Origin: a virus
IMG/VR virus record: IMGVR_UViG_3300010883_016104
Location: 1-63,826 of that record
Strand: one strand, 5' to 3'
Length of the DNA stretch: 63,826 bases
A model generated the notes under the pieces. The model was not told where the DNA came from. It saw nothing but the letters and a program-made list of their open reading frames with translations, and ran no database searches. Numbering within the stretch: position 1 is the stretch's first letter; each line of letters opens with the position of its first letter. Shown piece by piece: positions 25,101 to 36,100 of the stretch. The position numbers and the translations under genes were made by a program.

Positions 25101-27145
25101 TATCTATCCAGTTCGTATGTCCAGTTTAGGTTTAGTGAGTAGGTGCCATCTTTGGGGTTCCAACTCTCAGTGGGAGGGTTGATGAAATACTTTCTTATTC
25201 CGGGCTCTTGCATTGGACTCAACTCCATTATTACTTGTTGTAGCTGCGTCCTTGTTGGCTCTGCTATGCTAGGCTTCTTTGATAAGAGAGCCTTATACGA
25301 ATAAGCATTACCACCTCCTAAGGAGTTATTGGCATGATTATTTCTATCTACATTTTCATATGCTGGATTGCCCCAATAGTTATCGAAGCCAGACTGCCTA
25401 TCAATGGTTAACTCTATGGTTACATCTCTACTGTATTCTGTTCTTCCTCCTATATACTGCAAGACAGGACCTGTGGCTCTTCCAATGACTGGTACTATAG
25501 CAAACATGTCTCCCGGATAGGTGTCATTTATGTTTATGGTTTCTGATAAAACGCCAGAGAATATATTGCTAGGTCTATTATCATATGATGCAGCATAATC
25601 TAACGTTCCACCAACCTCATCTATAGCTACGGATCGAGTTAAAGGCAAAGGGTTTAATCTTCTGTATATATCATTATAGTGAGATACGGAGAAATTTGCT
25701 CGTTTATATACTTCAGAAGCGTAACCAAAAGAACCATTACTAGTGACTTTATCATATTTAAACCAAGCGTTTACTATGGGGCTTACTATAGCCCCACTTT
25801 CATGAAATATTTCATCGTCCATAGCATCGCCTGTCTTGTCGAAACCATAAGGGGAGTTTACTGCTTCCCCTTTAGTATGAACACCTCCATACATTTTAGG
25901 GTTCATGGCAGACAGACCTTTTATATTACCATCAATACTTACTTGTACATATGGATTGTCAAGACCTTGAGATATATTAATCTTATAGGTTTCATAGGCA
26001 ACTCCTGAGGCCAATAACCAAGTCTCTGTCATACCATACGAACCCGCTGCTTCATCTATTTGTTCAGAAACAACTCTATTATAGCCACCATAAGCAGAAA
26101 TGAGGTCAAGAGTGCCTTTTCCTATCAATCCAGCAATAACTGATGGGTCAGAATTGATATCGCTGGTCCACGCACCACCTACCGCCTGAGACTTGTTGTC
26201 TGAATTTGGGTAATTACGAATTGGGCCGGGAGGAAACGTTCCTATGGTCATTAGCTTGTTCTGAACAAAACCCTTCGCCTGCTGCCAAGCCCTAAGCTTT
26301 GTACCGTCTGGAAGATAGTGTGTTTTCCCGACAGCAGACATGTTGTGGGTTATTGAATATGTTCGGGGGACTAAGAAGCCATCTTGAGCTGTTTCGGCAT
26401 TTGCTTCGTCTGTATCTAAGCTCCAGTCTTCTGAAAACTCGCCTATGAAAAATTGACTGTCGGCTACATATTGAGCTTCAGTTGTTGCCTCATAGACTGT
26501 ACTACCATCTAGGTTTCCACCAAACGCAGTACCTTCTTTAACGTATGCAGCCAAGCCCTCATTGTCAACCATTCCGTTTGCGGCCCTTAAGGTGTCAGCC
26601 TCAAGCTCGATTGTGTAGCCGCATTTGTTAACATATATACCTTCAGAAAAAGAAACAGACACAGTTCTTGGGTTGCATGCTATAGATGGAGCATCTCCAT
26701 GAATAGGTGTGATTTCCAGTAGCTGACCATCACGAGCAAAAAGTGATCTTATGGCTCTTTGCTTGCTGAATATTGAATCTAGAGAATAGTCCTCGCTGAT
26801 TATCTGAGGTGGAGGACCTTGATCGGGAGATCCAAAGTTACTGCCAGAAAAGAATAAGTTCTGAGGCCCATATCTTTTAGCAGTTCCGGGAGATGAAAGA
26901 CCTATTAGAGGTGTGTACACACTTCCGTTATCGTCTACTTCAAAAGGGATTCCGTTTAGAGCATGCGCCCCGAAAGGAGAACCTTTGTCTGCAAGAATTG
27001 TGCCAGTTAAAGTTATGCTATACGTAGCCCCAAGAGTTTCTCCAGCACCATTTTTTTTAATATCTAGGTTCATAGAAATCAATGGCGCAGGCCTTAACGT
27101 GCAAGGCGAATTACTATCGTTATTGTAATATACTGTAATTGGCAT
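25100..27145 (-). CDS. Distal-tail/baseplate structural protein, 681 residues
   Basis: A beta-rich virion protein between the giant propeller protein and the hub-like gene. It opens MPITVYYNNDSNSPC and has, near residue 25, the strand pair ISMNLDIKKNGAGETLGATY followed by TYSITLTGTILADKG. That is a layout I associate with tail-tip proteins of large environmental phages, by memory rather than by search. The C terminus has YFINPPTESWNPKDG and YSLNLNWTYEL. It may be a distal tail (Dit-like) adaptor. Its ATG overlaps the giant gene's stop (TAATG). A CGTGTATAAT element lies 161 bases upstream, inside the giant gene, and may give it an extra promoter. Confidence 0.6.
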   Translation of the reverse strand: MPITVYYNNDSNSPCTLRPAPLISMNLDIKKNGAGETLGATYSITLTGTILADKGSPFGAHALNGIPFEVDDNGSVYTPLIGLSSPGTAKRYGPQNLFFSGSNFGSPDQGPPPQIISEDYSLDSIFSKQRAIRSLFARDGQLLEITPIHGDAPSIACNPRTVSVSFSEGIYVNKCGYTIELEADTLRAANGMVDNEGLAAYVKEGTAFGGNLDGSTVYEATTEAQYVADSQFFIGEFSEDWSLDTDEANAETAQDGFLVPRTYSITHNMSAVGKTHYLPDGTKLRAWQQAKGFVQNKLMTIGTFPPGPIRNYPNSDNKSQAVGGAWTSDINSDPSVIAGLIGKGTLDLISAYGGYNRVVSEQIDEAAGSYGMTETWLLASGVAYETYKINISQGLDNPYVQVSIDGNIKGLSAMNPKMYGGVHTKGEAVNSPYGFDKTGDAMDDEIFHESGAIVSPIVNAWFKYDKVTSNGSFGYASEVYKRANFSVSHYNDIYRRLNPLPLTRSVAIDEVGGTLDYAASYDNRPSNIFSGVLSETININDTYPGDMFAIVPVIGRATGPVLQYIGGRTEYSRDVTIELTIDRQSGFDNYWGNPAYENVDRNNHANNSLGGGNAYSYKALLSKKPSIAEPTRTQLQQVIMELSPMQEPGIRKYFINPPTESWNPKDGTYSLNLNWTYELDR

Positions 27146-30100
27146 TATTTCCCTCTTATGGAAAGATTTAGTTGTTCTCCAGAAGAAACTATTCCAGACG
27201 TATACAGAGTAAATATTCCGGAAGTTTCTATTGGTACATACTTAGTGAACAGTTTTAAGTCCGCAGTAGGTTTACCTAACACTGATGGAGTATACAATCC
27301 TATACTATTATACACGGTTGCAGACGGCTGAGACAAAATATGCAAGTTCATCTCAGAGATAGACTGAGGAACTTGGCCTGAAGCGTATAAACTAAAGTGG
27401 TTTATGGTCTCTGTTCCAACTGCCACTTTTCCTAATACGGACTCTATTAATGGTCTATGTTCAGGCATTCCCTTAATAGCTGGATCGTACCCAGAGGTCT
27501 CTAAGAATATTTCTCCTTGAGGATTACTGACTATGTAACCCGTGGTCATGTACTCTTTATTTGGTCCTTCTGCCTGAGTGAAGGAGAGTGAGATGTTTTC
27601 ACTAGCTGGTGGTGAAGCAATACCTCCGGAACCTGTTAGTCCTAAGTTTGTGTATATCGTGCTTGCCTGACTTCCTATCGAAGGAGTCTGTCTTCTTAAC
27701 ATAGCGTCAAATGTGTATACAGCTCCTGCGTTTGGCATAATGCTTGATGGAGCAGCATAGTAGGAGCCACTTGTTGAGTATTTATGTCTTATAGCCCCGC
27801 CAACCAATGTATAATCAGCATCGCCTCTTGATGTATTAACCCTGTCAATAGCAACAGATCTTCCAAACATATCATTTTCTGAACCTAGGTTGTAAGCAAC
27901 AGTTCCTCCGTCGTCGTATGCAGTGACTCCAGATCTTGCCGCATATCCTTGAGCTACAATCTTCTGAGCATACTGCCAAGACTTCTTGCGATTCCCCCAG
28001 TCTGGTTTAAGCATCTCTCCAGAACCTGAGACGTCATACACATAAGTATATATAGCGCCGTTATTAATTACGACATTGCCACTTGGTACAGAATGTCTGA
28101 CTCCAGAATCGCCTAAGTCATACATTGCGTGCAGAGGAATATCGAATTCAAAGTCAAACTCTTTACGTATGAAGCTACCGTCATAGCTGACACCATCTGC
28201 GTTCCTGCTGTATATATGGTGATGGAATACATCAAAGTTATGTCCGGGAGCACCGATAGCTATGAAGTCTTCATCTATACTGACATCATGACCAAACTGA
28301 TCGGTAACATAAGCATCAGTGAGGTGTTGGTCATTATAGTCATTCGTGCCAAGTAACGTGTCTGCATCAGGGGCGCTGGCGTTGTTCCAATTATCATACC
28401 CTGCGTTGACGCTGCTAGGCTTGATCTTTCTGATGTATTCCCAGAGGAGGCCAGAGGATTCGGCGGTTGTTCCATCTTCGGTTCTTTCAAAGTAGTAAAC
28501 AGCTCCGCCACCACCATTACCGCTGATTGATAAGGTTCCTGAGGGGTCTTCTTGAACTCCTGACCATTGTATCAGATCTTCTCCAACGAAGCCGTTGAAA
28601 GGAGAACCTATGACTAATCTGTTTCTATGTATGTCTATTGAATATCCAAATAGATCGCCGGGATATCCAGAAGCAAACTGATCGAAGTCGAGGTAATCAT
28701 ATCCAGTCCTCTTGATAATTTCTGGCATACCTCCGATATAAGTAGCATCTCCAATGTCCTCATGGCCAACTATTCCCCCACTAAACATAGGAGCCATTCC
28801 ATAAGTATCAAATGTAAGCTCAAAATCCCGCAGAGCAGCTAGTTGTGCATCTTCATCCTCAGGGACTTGGAGAGATTTTATAACTTCAGAACGTTTGTAA
28901 CTTGACTCATTATCATAGAACATTCCCATCGATGGACTGTTGTAATTTTCTCCATTGAATCTAGAAGCTAAACGTCCAGAACCGACAGGGTCTACTCCTA
29001 TTCCAGAAGGGGTCATTGCATACTGAGCTGCAGAGCGATACTTACCGGCACTTCCTCTGTCTGGAGCGATTAGTTTTTGACTTAGGTTATACTTAGAACC
29101 CTGCGTTATTTTGGACAAAACCGCTTCTTGTGAATCATTGTCATCAACAATTGGATTCTTAGGATATAAGTGCCTTAAGAACAACTGGTTTTCAGATCTA
29201 TAGAAATTGCACTCGCCCTGTACTACAGAGGCATCTGATATGACAATAATCGTAGACCTTTTCTCACCAGCAGAGAATCCTGAGAATGTTTCTACTTCTT
29301 CTGCGACAACAACTGGCCCATCTTCTATATCTATCTTCTTATCTGAACAATCACTTGAAGATGAAATATCCGATTCCGTGTGGTATGAGAAGAGCTGACT
29401 TTCCATGAATGTTTCATATGTAGTAGGTTGATACTGTTCTTCAATAGGTAGCTGGGAATATCCGCCACAGTATTTTGCATGATCAGTTTTTATAGGTCTA
29501 AACTGCTCAGGCGTAACATCAACTCTTTCAGGACTACCCTTTATTAGCTCCGTAGTCTTTGTGCATGTTTTATGTGAGAATACTTTATGTGTTTTAGTTG
29601 TAATCTCTTGCTCTATTGGAAGAGGAGCACCAGAGACTTCTAAGAACCTTACTGTCTTAAGCTGAGCGTTATTAGGATTTTCTATCAAGTCGTCTGTGCC
29701 TTCTATGGCTATTGTTATTTTAGGTCCGGTAGCCATAACGTCTAGATAACCAGAAGAAGGCTGAGCTATTACAGAGGTAGCGTTAAGGTTTGCTTTTACA
29801 TTTGCCTTAAACCTTGCAAACTTAACCAGATTTTCGTTTAGGTCGAATATTACTGTAGACCCGTTTGGCTGATCTGGGTCTGCGTTTTGCGAAACTCCTC
29901 CAACGTGTATCCTTAGTGGTCTGTTTTCATTAGCCTGCTCGGATACCCAGCTATAGAATATCCTATAACCACTACCAGAAATTGCGTTGAACGTTGCTTG
30001 AGCAACGCCGGTGTTCATGTAATATTTTGGATTACCTGCTGCTATATAGTCTTCAGTAATAATACCTTTAAGCCACACGACTTTACTTCCACCAGCAATC

Positions 30101-33100
30101 GGGTAGAAAACTTCGTCTTTTTCAGACTCTGCTGAGTAAGAGCTATATGATCCTTCGTTTTTCAGAACTGTGAACTCGCCAACACTTTCTTCTTCTGTGC
30201 ATCCACTTATGAAATTATTGTCTTTGTCTATACTATAGGAACTGTTGAGGGGCAGTGCGGTATTTTTGTATTCTCCTTCGGTGTCTGAATAGATTGGGTT
30301 CATTTCCAAGCCAAGGGATTTACATATATTATGTGCATTTCTGGTGGACTCAAGCGTATGGTCATAAGTGATTACTAATGTTTTGTTACCTCTCTCTAAC
30401 CAAGCTTTTATGTCTCCAGCTTCTGAGTTGTCAGGTACTCCTGCTGAATTTGCTATCCAAGCAGTGTTGTATGTAGACATCATCTTGCCTTCAAAGTTTT
30501 CAACCACTGTATTGCCAGTAACTCTGAATAGTTTTTCAAGGAGAGAGTTCTTAAACCCATCAACAAAGGACGTTCTCTTAGTCCAGCCTCCAAGCTGCAT
30601 AATTCTGCCCTTAGAGTTGCAGGTTTTTTGCACTAAGTTAAGGTAGAACGAGACATTATGGTCATTTCCTTTAGTTAAGCTTCTCTCATTTTCTGGAAGA
30701 ACTGAAGCTATCATAACAACCTTCGAGGCTCCAACTCTTTCTTGAGATACTAATGGTAACGGATCTAAAATAACTCTTTTCTTAGTCTGAAAGGACCCCT
30801 GAGTTTCCATAACTTTTTGTAGCATGGCGTCTCTGCCGTTGAGTGGCTCTGGGTTTTCAAAGTGTTCTACAGCAGATTCAATACCATTGAACTCTAAATC
30901 AGACCAAAGAAAGGAATTTTGGGCCAGATGGTTTTCGGCAAATACTGGCCTTGAGGTATTTTTCTTAACCTCTATAAAGTGATCTTCACATATCTCGCTA
31001 TCTCTGTAGCTATCTTCTGTCGCTGGGATTACAGTGGTTACTGGTGGGAAATACTCTGCCGCCGTTAGGAGTGCTATAGGTTCTGATCCAGCAACTAAAC
31101 CTAGACTTGGGTTTTCTACATACAAAGGTGGAGGTGTTGGTTGTGGGGGACAGCAATCTGCAGAGGATGTGCCAAACTCAAAAGACCAGTTTCTTTGGTA
31201 TATCAACAAGCCATCACATTTTGACCCGGCCAAACAGCCTTCATTCCACTCAGCTCGTAAATCTCCCTTGTGCTCAATTGGCATATTACATCTGCTATTG
31301 AGTACAAACGGTGTTTCTTTTGTTTCTACACTCAATGTGTCTGTGAAAGATTCCTCAACGCAGACTGGTGTTGGCGAAGGTTTGTATACACTTGGTACGT
31401 GAATCCTAATATCACCTACGCCCTTAGCATAAATATTATAAGAGCTAACTAAGTTTGTAGATCTCTGGCCCCTCGTTTTGTAGGCTGCTGTAACATTTGG
31501 CTTCCCTTGCTCCGTGCACTCTGGCAAGGACTCATATTCATTTCTAGCTGAATGAATTCTCATCTTTGAATTGAGTTTGGAGAGTATATTATTTAGAATG
31601 TCGTTGGAATTCTTATATCTGCCATTTTCTTCCCACGTCGGGTCATTGCCTACCAGAACAAGTGTTCTATCACCAAGGGATAGCCAGTTTTTTATGTTGT
31701 CGATAACTTCATCGCTAGCCGCGTTTATCTGGGGAGTGATAATGTAGGCAAGGCCTGCATCTTGAGGTATCTTGTTATCTGTATATGCAGTTCTATTAAA
31801 GTTGTAGTCGTGATAAACATCGTTTAAGTCGGTGTAAGTATCTGGCTCAATTCCAGCAACTATGTGTGAATTTCTGTCTAGATTACCAAACCTAGTAAAC
31901 TCAACCACTTGATTGTGTTGGTAGTACTTTCTACCATCAAACACTCTTACTGCTCCAGCATTTGTTGTTGATGCCCAAGTATTGGAAGCTAATTGGTTAT
32001 CTTTGGTATCACCCTCATTTTTGTACCAAACGTCTAAGTCGTCAAACTGGTTGAAGCTATCGGTTGGTGCTCCAAAGGCAACAGTGCTTCCGTCTTCGTT
32101 GACAGCGCAGCTATATCCAAGTCTAGATGTAGGAGCCCATTTGCGATGTATAAAGTCCCACTTGCCTTCATAGGGAATGTCGTTGTATGTATAAGCGAAT
32201 ATGCTGCTGTATTCTTCAATACCCAAATCAATACGTATTTGATATCTACCACTCTCGTCTATTTCTTCGTATAGTCTCTTGGCTCCCTGTATGTTTCCAG
32301 CTTCTTTCTTGTAATTTGCTAAACGGGAAATCTCATCTTGATACGTTTCGCTACGTTCATTCAACCAAGACTCTAGTCCAGTATAAATTCCTGACCTTGC
32401 AGACGGGTTGAAGGAGTAAGCTAAGCAGCTATCTGTTGCGTATGGAGAGCCAATAACGATTGTGCTCGAATCTTTAGATGTTGCTACTGAGTGACCAAAT
32501 CTATCTGGGACTTCAAACGGTCCAGAGGAAGGGGCTTTGATTTCTTGTATAAGGTCGAATCGGCCATTTACTCTTTCAAAGACATGAACTCTACCTCCAG
32601 AATCTGGCGGTATGTTAAAGTCTATGGCGGAGGCGTTTACGAACTCAGCGCCTATACCGGAAGTTATGAATCGCAGAGAATCATTCTCTATGAGTCTTCC
32701 AGTGTCTAAGGTGTTATTGATTATCCTCTTAGACATGCTTACCCAGTCTTCTAAGTCAGCTTTAGAATTTTCATCTGGGTCTCCGTGATAATCTACTTTT
32801 GTGGTATCGACATCTGGGAAATATTCATATAGATGACCTTCAGATCTGTTTCCGTAGAAGTCTCTAACACCGCTAGCGTAACTGTAGTCTCTGTACCATT
32901 GCTTGAACTGGTTTATAGCTGGTTCTATGGCTGCTCTGCCAAGTGAGCGACTACTATCTACATAGATCCCAAAGACAACGGGTATTCCACTATTGTTAAC
33001 TGAAGAGTCATGTGGCCAAGTATTTAGGAAAGCACTCTTTATCCCGCTGAATATTGCGCCATCGGAAACTCCTATGTTTTTCCTACCTATTTTGTTGTGC

Positions 33101-36100
33101 GTTATGAATTTTGGAAGATTACCTTGGTTTGATTTTAATGTTCCAAATATGCCAGTAGGTTGGACAACCGCTACCTTTAAGTCTAGCTCTGCTGGATGAG
33201 AAGCATAGTACTTATAGAGTTTATCCCAATATCTTACTTCGGATTCTATATCCGATCCCTTATTGTCACTATAATAGAACTCGTCACTGATGACCATAAC
33301 CCCGACAGGTATTCCTGAGGTCTGTATCTCTGCAAAAGTTCTTGACCAAGCAGCAGATGGAGAGCCAACAACTATTACTTCTCTCGGTGAATCACCGCTT
33401 CCGGAAGTCATATCTACTGAATGACCAAACCTTCTTCCTTCTTGGCCTATATACCATTTCTTGTCTTTTACAGTTGGCATTCCGGGGAAGGTTATAGCGG
33501 ACTCTTGTGGTATGTTGTAGTCTCCTCTGAATCCTGATGGCATCATTAGCTTCTGCATTAGGTGCCAAGGAGCTTTTTCACCACCTCTTGTTTCGTCTTG
33601 CCTTTCGTAGACAAATACAGAACCAGCTTCTTTTAATCCGCTTCCATACTCGTCCTGTATTTGATGGAAAGGTGCGGAAACTGCCATTAGGGTATTATCT
33701 ACAGCCACAGAGAACCCGTACTTATCATCGATGTTTCTGCCAGAAGCAGGCGTTAGATCGACAGACCCGCTCATGTATGGGAAGTCTGCTGTAAACTTAA
33801 CCCCTGAGAAGGCTAGCTCATCAACACATCCAGAATCTCCACAACACGAGGCAGGATCGTGGGACGGTCCACATATACCATATTCCCACTCTTCCCAAAC
33901 TCTAGGAAGTTCAATTCTTTTGTCTGAACCGCTCTTACCTCTTAGTGTAACGTCATAAACAGTATCTGGAACCAAGCCTGTATATTTGGTTATGTTGTAG
34001 TAGTTGTTATTATATCCAGCGCCCATGTTTGTATAAACACTATGTGCTCTTGCTATCCCACCATCAACGCAACCAGACTCCGACCATTTAGTCCCATGAG
34101 ATATCATAGAAGCTTTGATTATCTTCTTAGGTGAATCGCTTGCACAAGAGCCATAACCCATCGTCTCTACGCCGCGTATCTCATCATTAGAGAATTTGCT
34201 TGTGTAATGCTCATCTCTAGCTTCTATGCCAGATCCGTAATCATTACCATTCCAGAAGAATGATTCTAAACCTTTTCCTGCTACAGTAGAATAATTAGCA
34301 GTAAACAGATTTATCTGGTTAGAAGATGAGTCCTCGCTAATTCTTCCATCACCATACAATGTTAGAGGCATCTTTTCGTTTGCTATTTTTGGAGAATCTA
34401 TAAAGAGATTCATGGCAGCTTCTGGGAAGTGATTCACTAAGGCTGGGCCACCTTTAGTGTATACGTTCATTGTTCCCGTACCAGCTCCAGCAGTTCTGGA
34501 AGTGTTGTCCCCGAGAGCAAACAAATTGAACTCTGAGAACATGCCAACTGAGTTTTCTGAAGAACCAAATGTAGACAAGGGCAAGGAATACGGGGAATCA
34601 ATCCAGCTTTGCTCGTTGTATGCAACGAGATTCATCTTGGCTTCTGGTCTATATTGACCACTAGCATAAAGGTTGAACGAGCCCGAAGATGGATAAACCG
34701 TTGGTAAAATTAATGGAAGTGTATCTACGCTGTATAAGGCTCCAGAGACGAATAGTGTGATGTTGCTCGTAAGCCCTGAAGGCACATGTTTTGTGAAGAG
34801 TGGCAAGCCTGAGGCGCCACTAACAAGATTGTCTATCTGTGTGACTGTAGGAAGCATGGATAAGTCAAGTGAAGCAAGGGATCTCTTGTCTCCACTGACA
34901 GCCAGCTTGAAATTGTCGTTGATTTCTGTAGGCTTGACAAAAGCGTCAACTAATCTAATGTGAGAACTGTGTAGGTTTATTCTAGATGTAAACTCAGAGC
35001 CAGATGGATACACTAAGTCATACTGTAAGAACATTTTATCTATGTCTTCAGAATAGTACTTCTGGCTAAACTCTGAAACCCTCTTGGATTTAGGGAATAG
35101 GGCCCATGACTCAGTAGTGTCTACAAAATTATCAAAATCAAACCTGCTTTCGATTCTTTCAAAACACATGCCTGAACTTAAGTGATGGATGGACCTATTT
35201 ATCAAGCCCCAGTTATCTTCGGTGGGAGTCCAGTATGGATCTCTTCTCTTGGTGTACAAGCTGACTATTAGCTTAGGACCTAGCTTACCGTTTTCCCAAG
35301 TTATGCTTCCACTTGAATTGTGTTCAATTATACTATCAACTACTATCGCGTCCTCTTTAAAGCTATAGCCACGAGGTAGTGTTTTGCTTATTCTAGGAGG
35401 AATTGAATGGAAGTTACTAGCCGTGTCAGAAAGGTTAAATCTTAAGAAGTCGTTCTCTACCTGTGTGTGGTATGCTATACCACTAAACCCAAGACTGGAA
35501 GGTTCACTCAAGTTTGTAACCTGAGAGTAACCAGATCCTTGGTGAACTATATTAAAGCCTATTAGGTCTCTGCCCTCTCTCTTAGTGAAATAATCAAAAG
35601 CTGAAGCAAATGAGCAGTATTTGAAAGCTCCTAAATCCCACTTGGTTGTATCTTCGTTGACATAATCCCATAGCTTATAGCTGTCAGAACTGGTTGCGTC
35701 AGAAGCTTCCCAGAAGTAGACTCTATGATTCTCTAGGAATTTCTGAGCAGTGACTTCTTTATGTAATAGGTTAGGTCCAGAAGCAACTATGTTTGTGCCG
35801 TCCATGTTGCCTGAAGCGCCATATGTAGATACGCCAAATTCGCTGACAAAAGCGTTGATACCAATACCAGAACCTGAGGAATATCCTAACGTCAGATTGT
35901 TAGTATCTGTTTTGATTGTGAATGGCGACGACTGAGCTCTGAGGTTTGTAAACGAGCTTTCAAATTCGTTGTCTGTATATAACTTCAGGCCGCTAGATTT
36001 ATGGTCGTTGTAAGTTAGTATTACGGAGAGTGGATATTGGTACTCGTCATACTTCAGGGTGTCTTTAACTGTAACCGTGTTGCCTACATTATCTTGTGCT

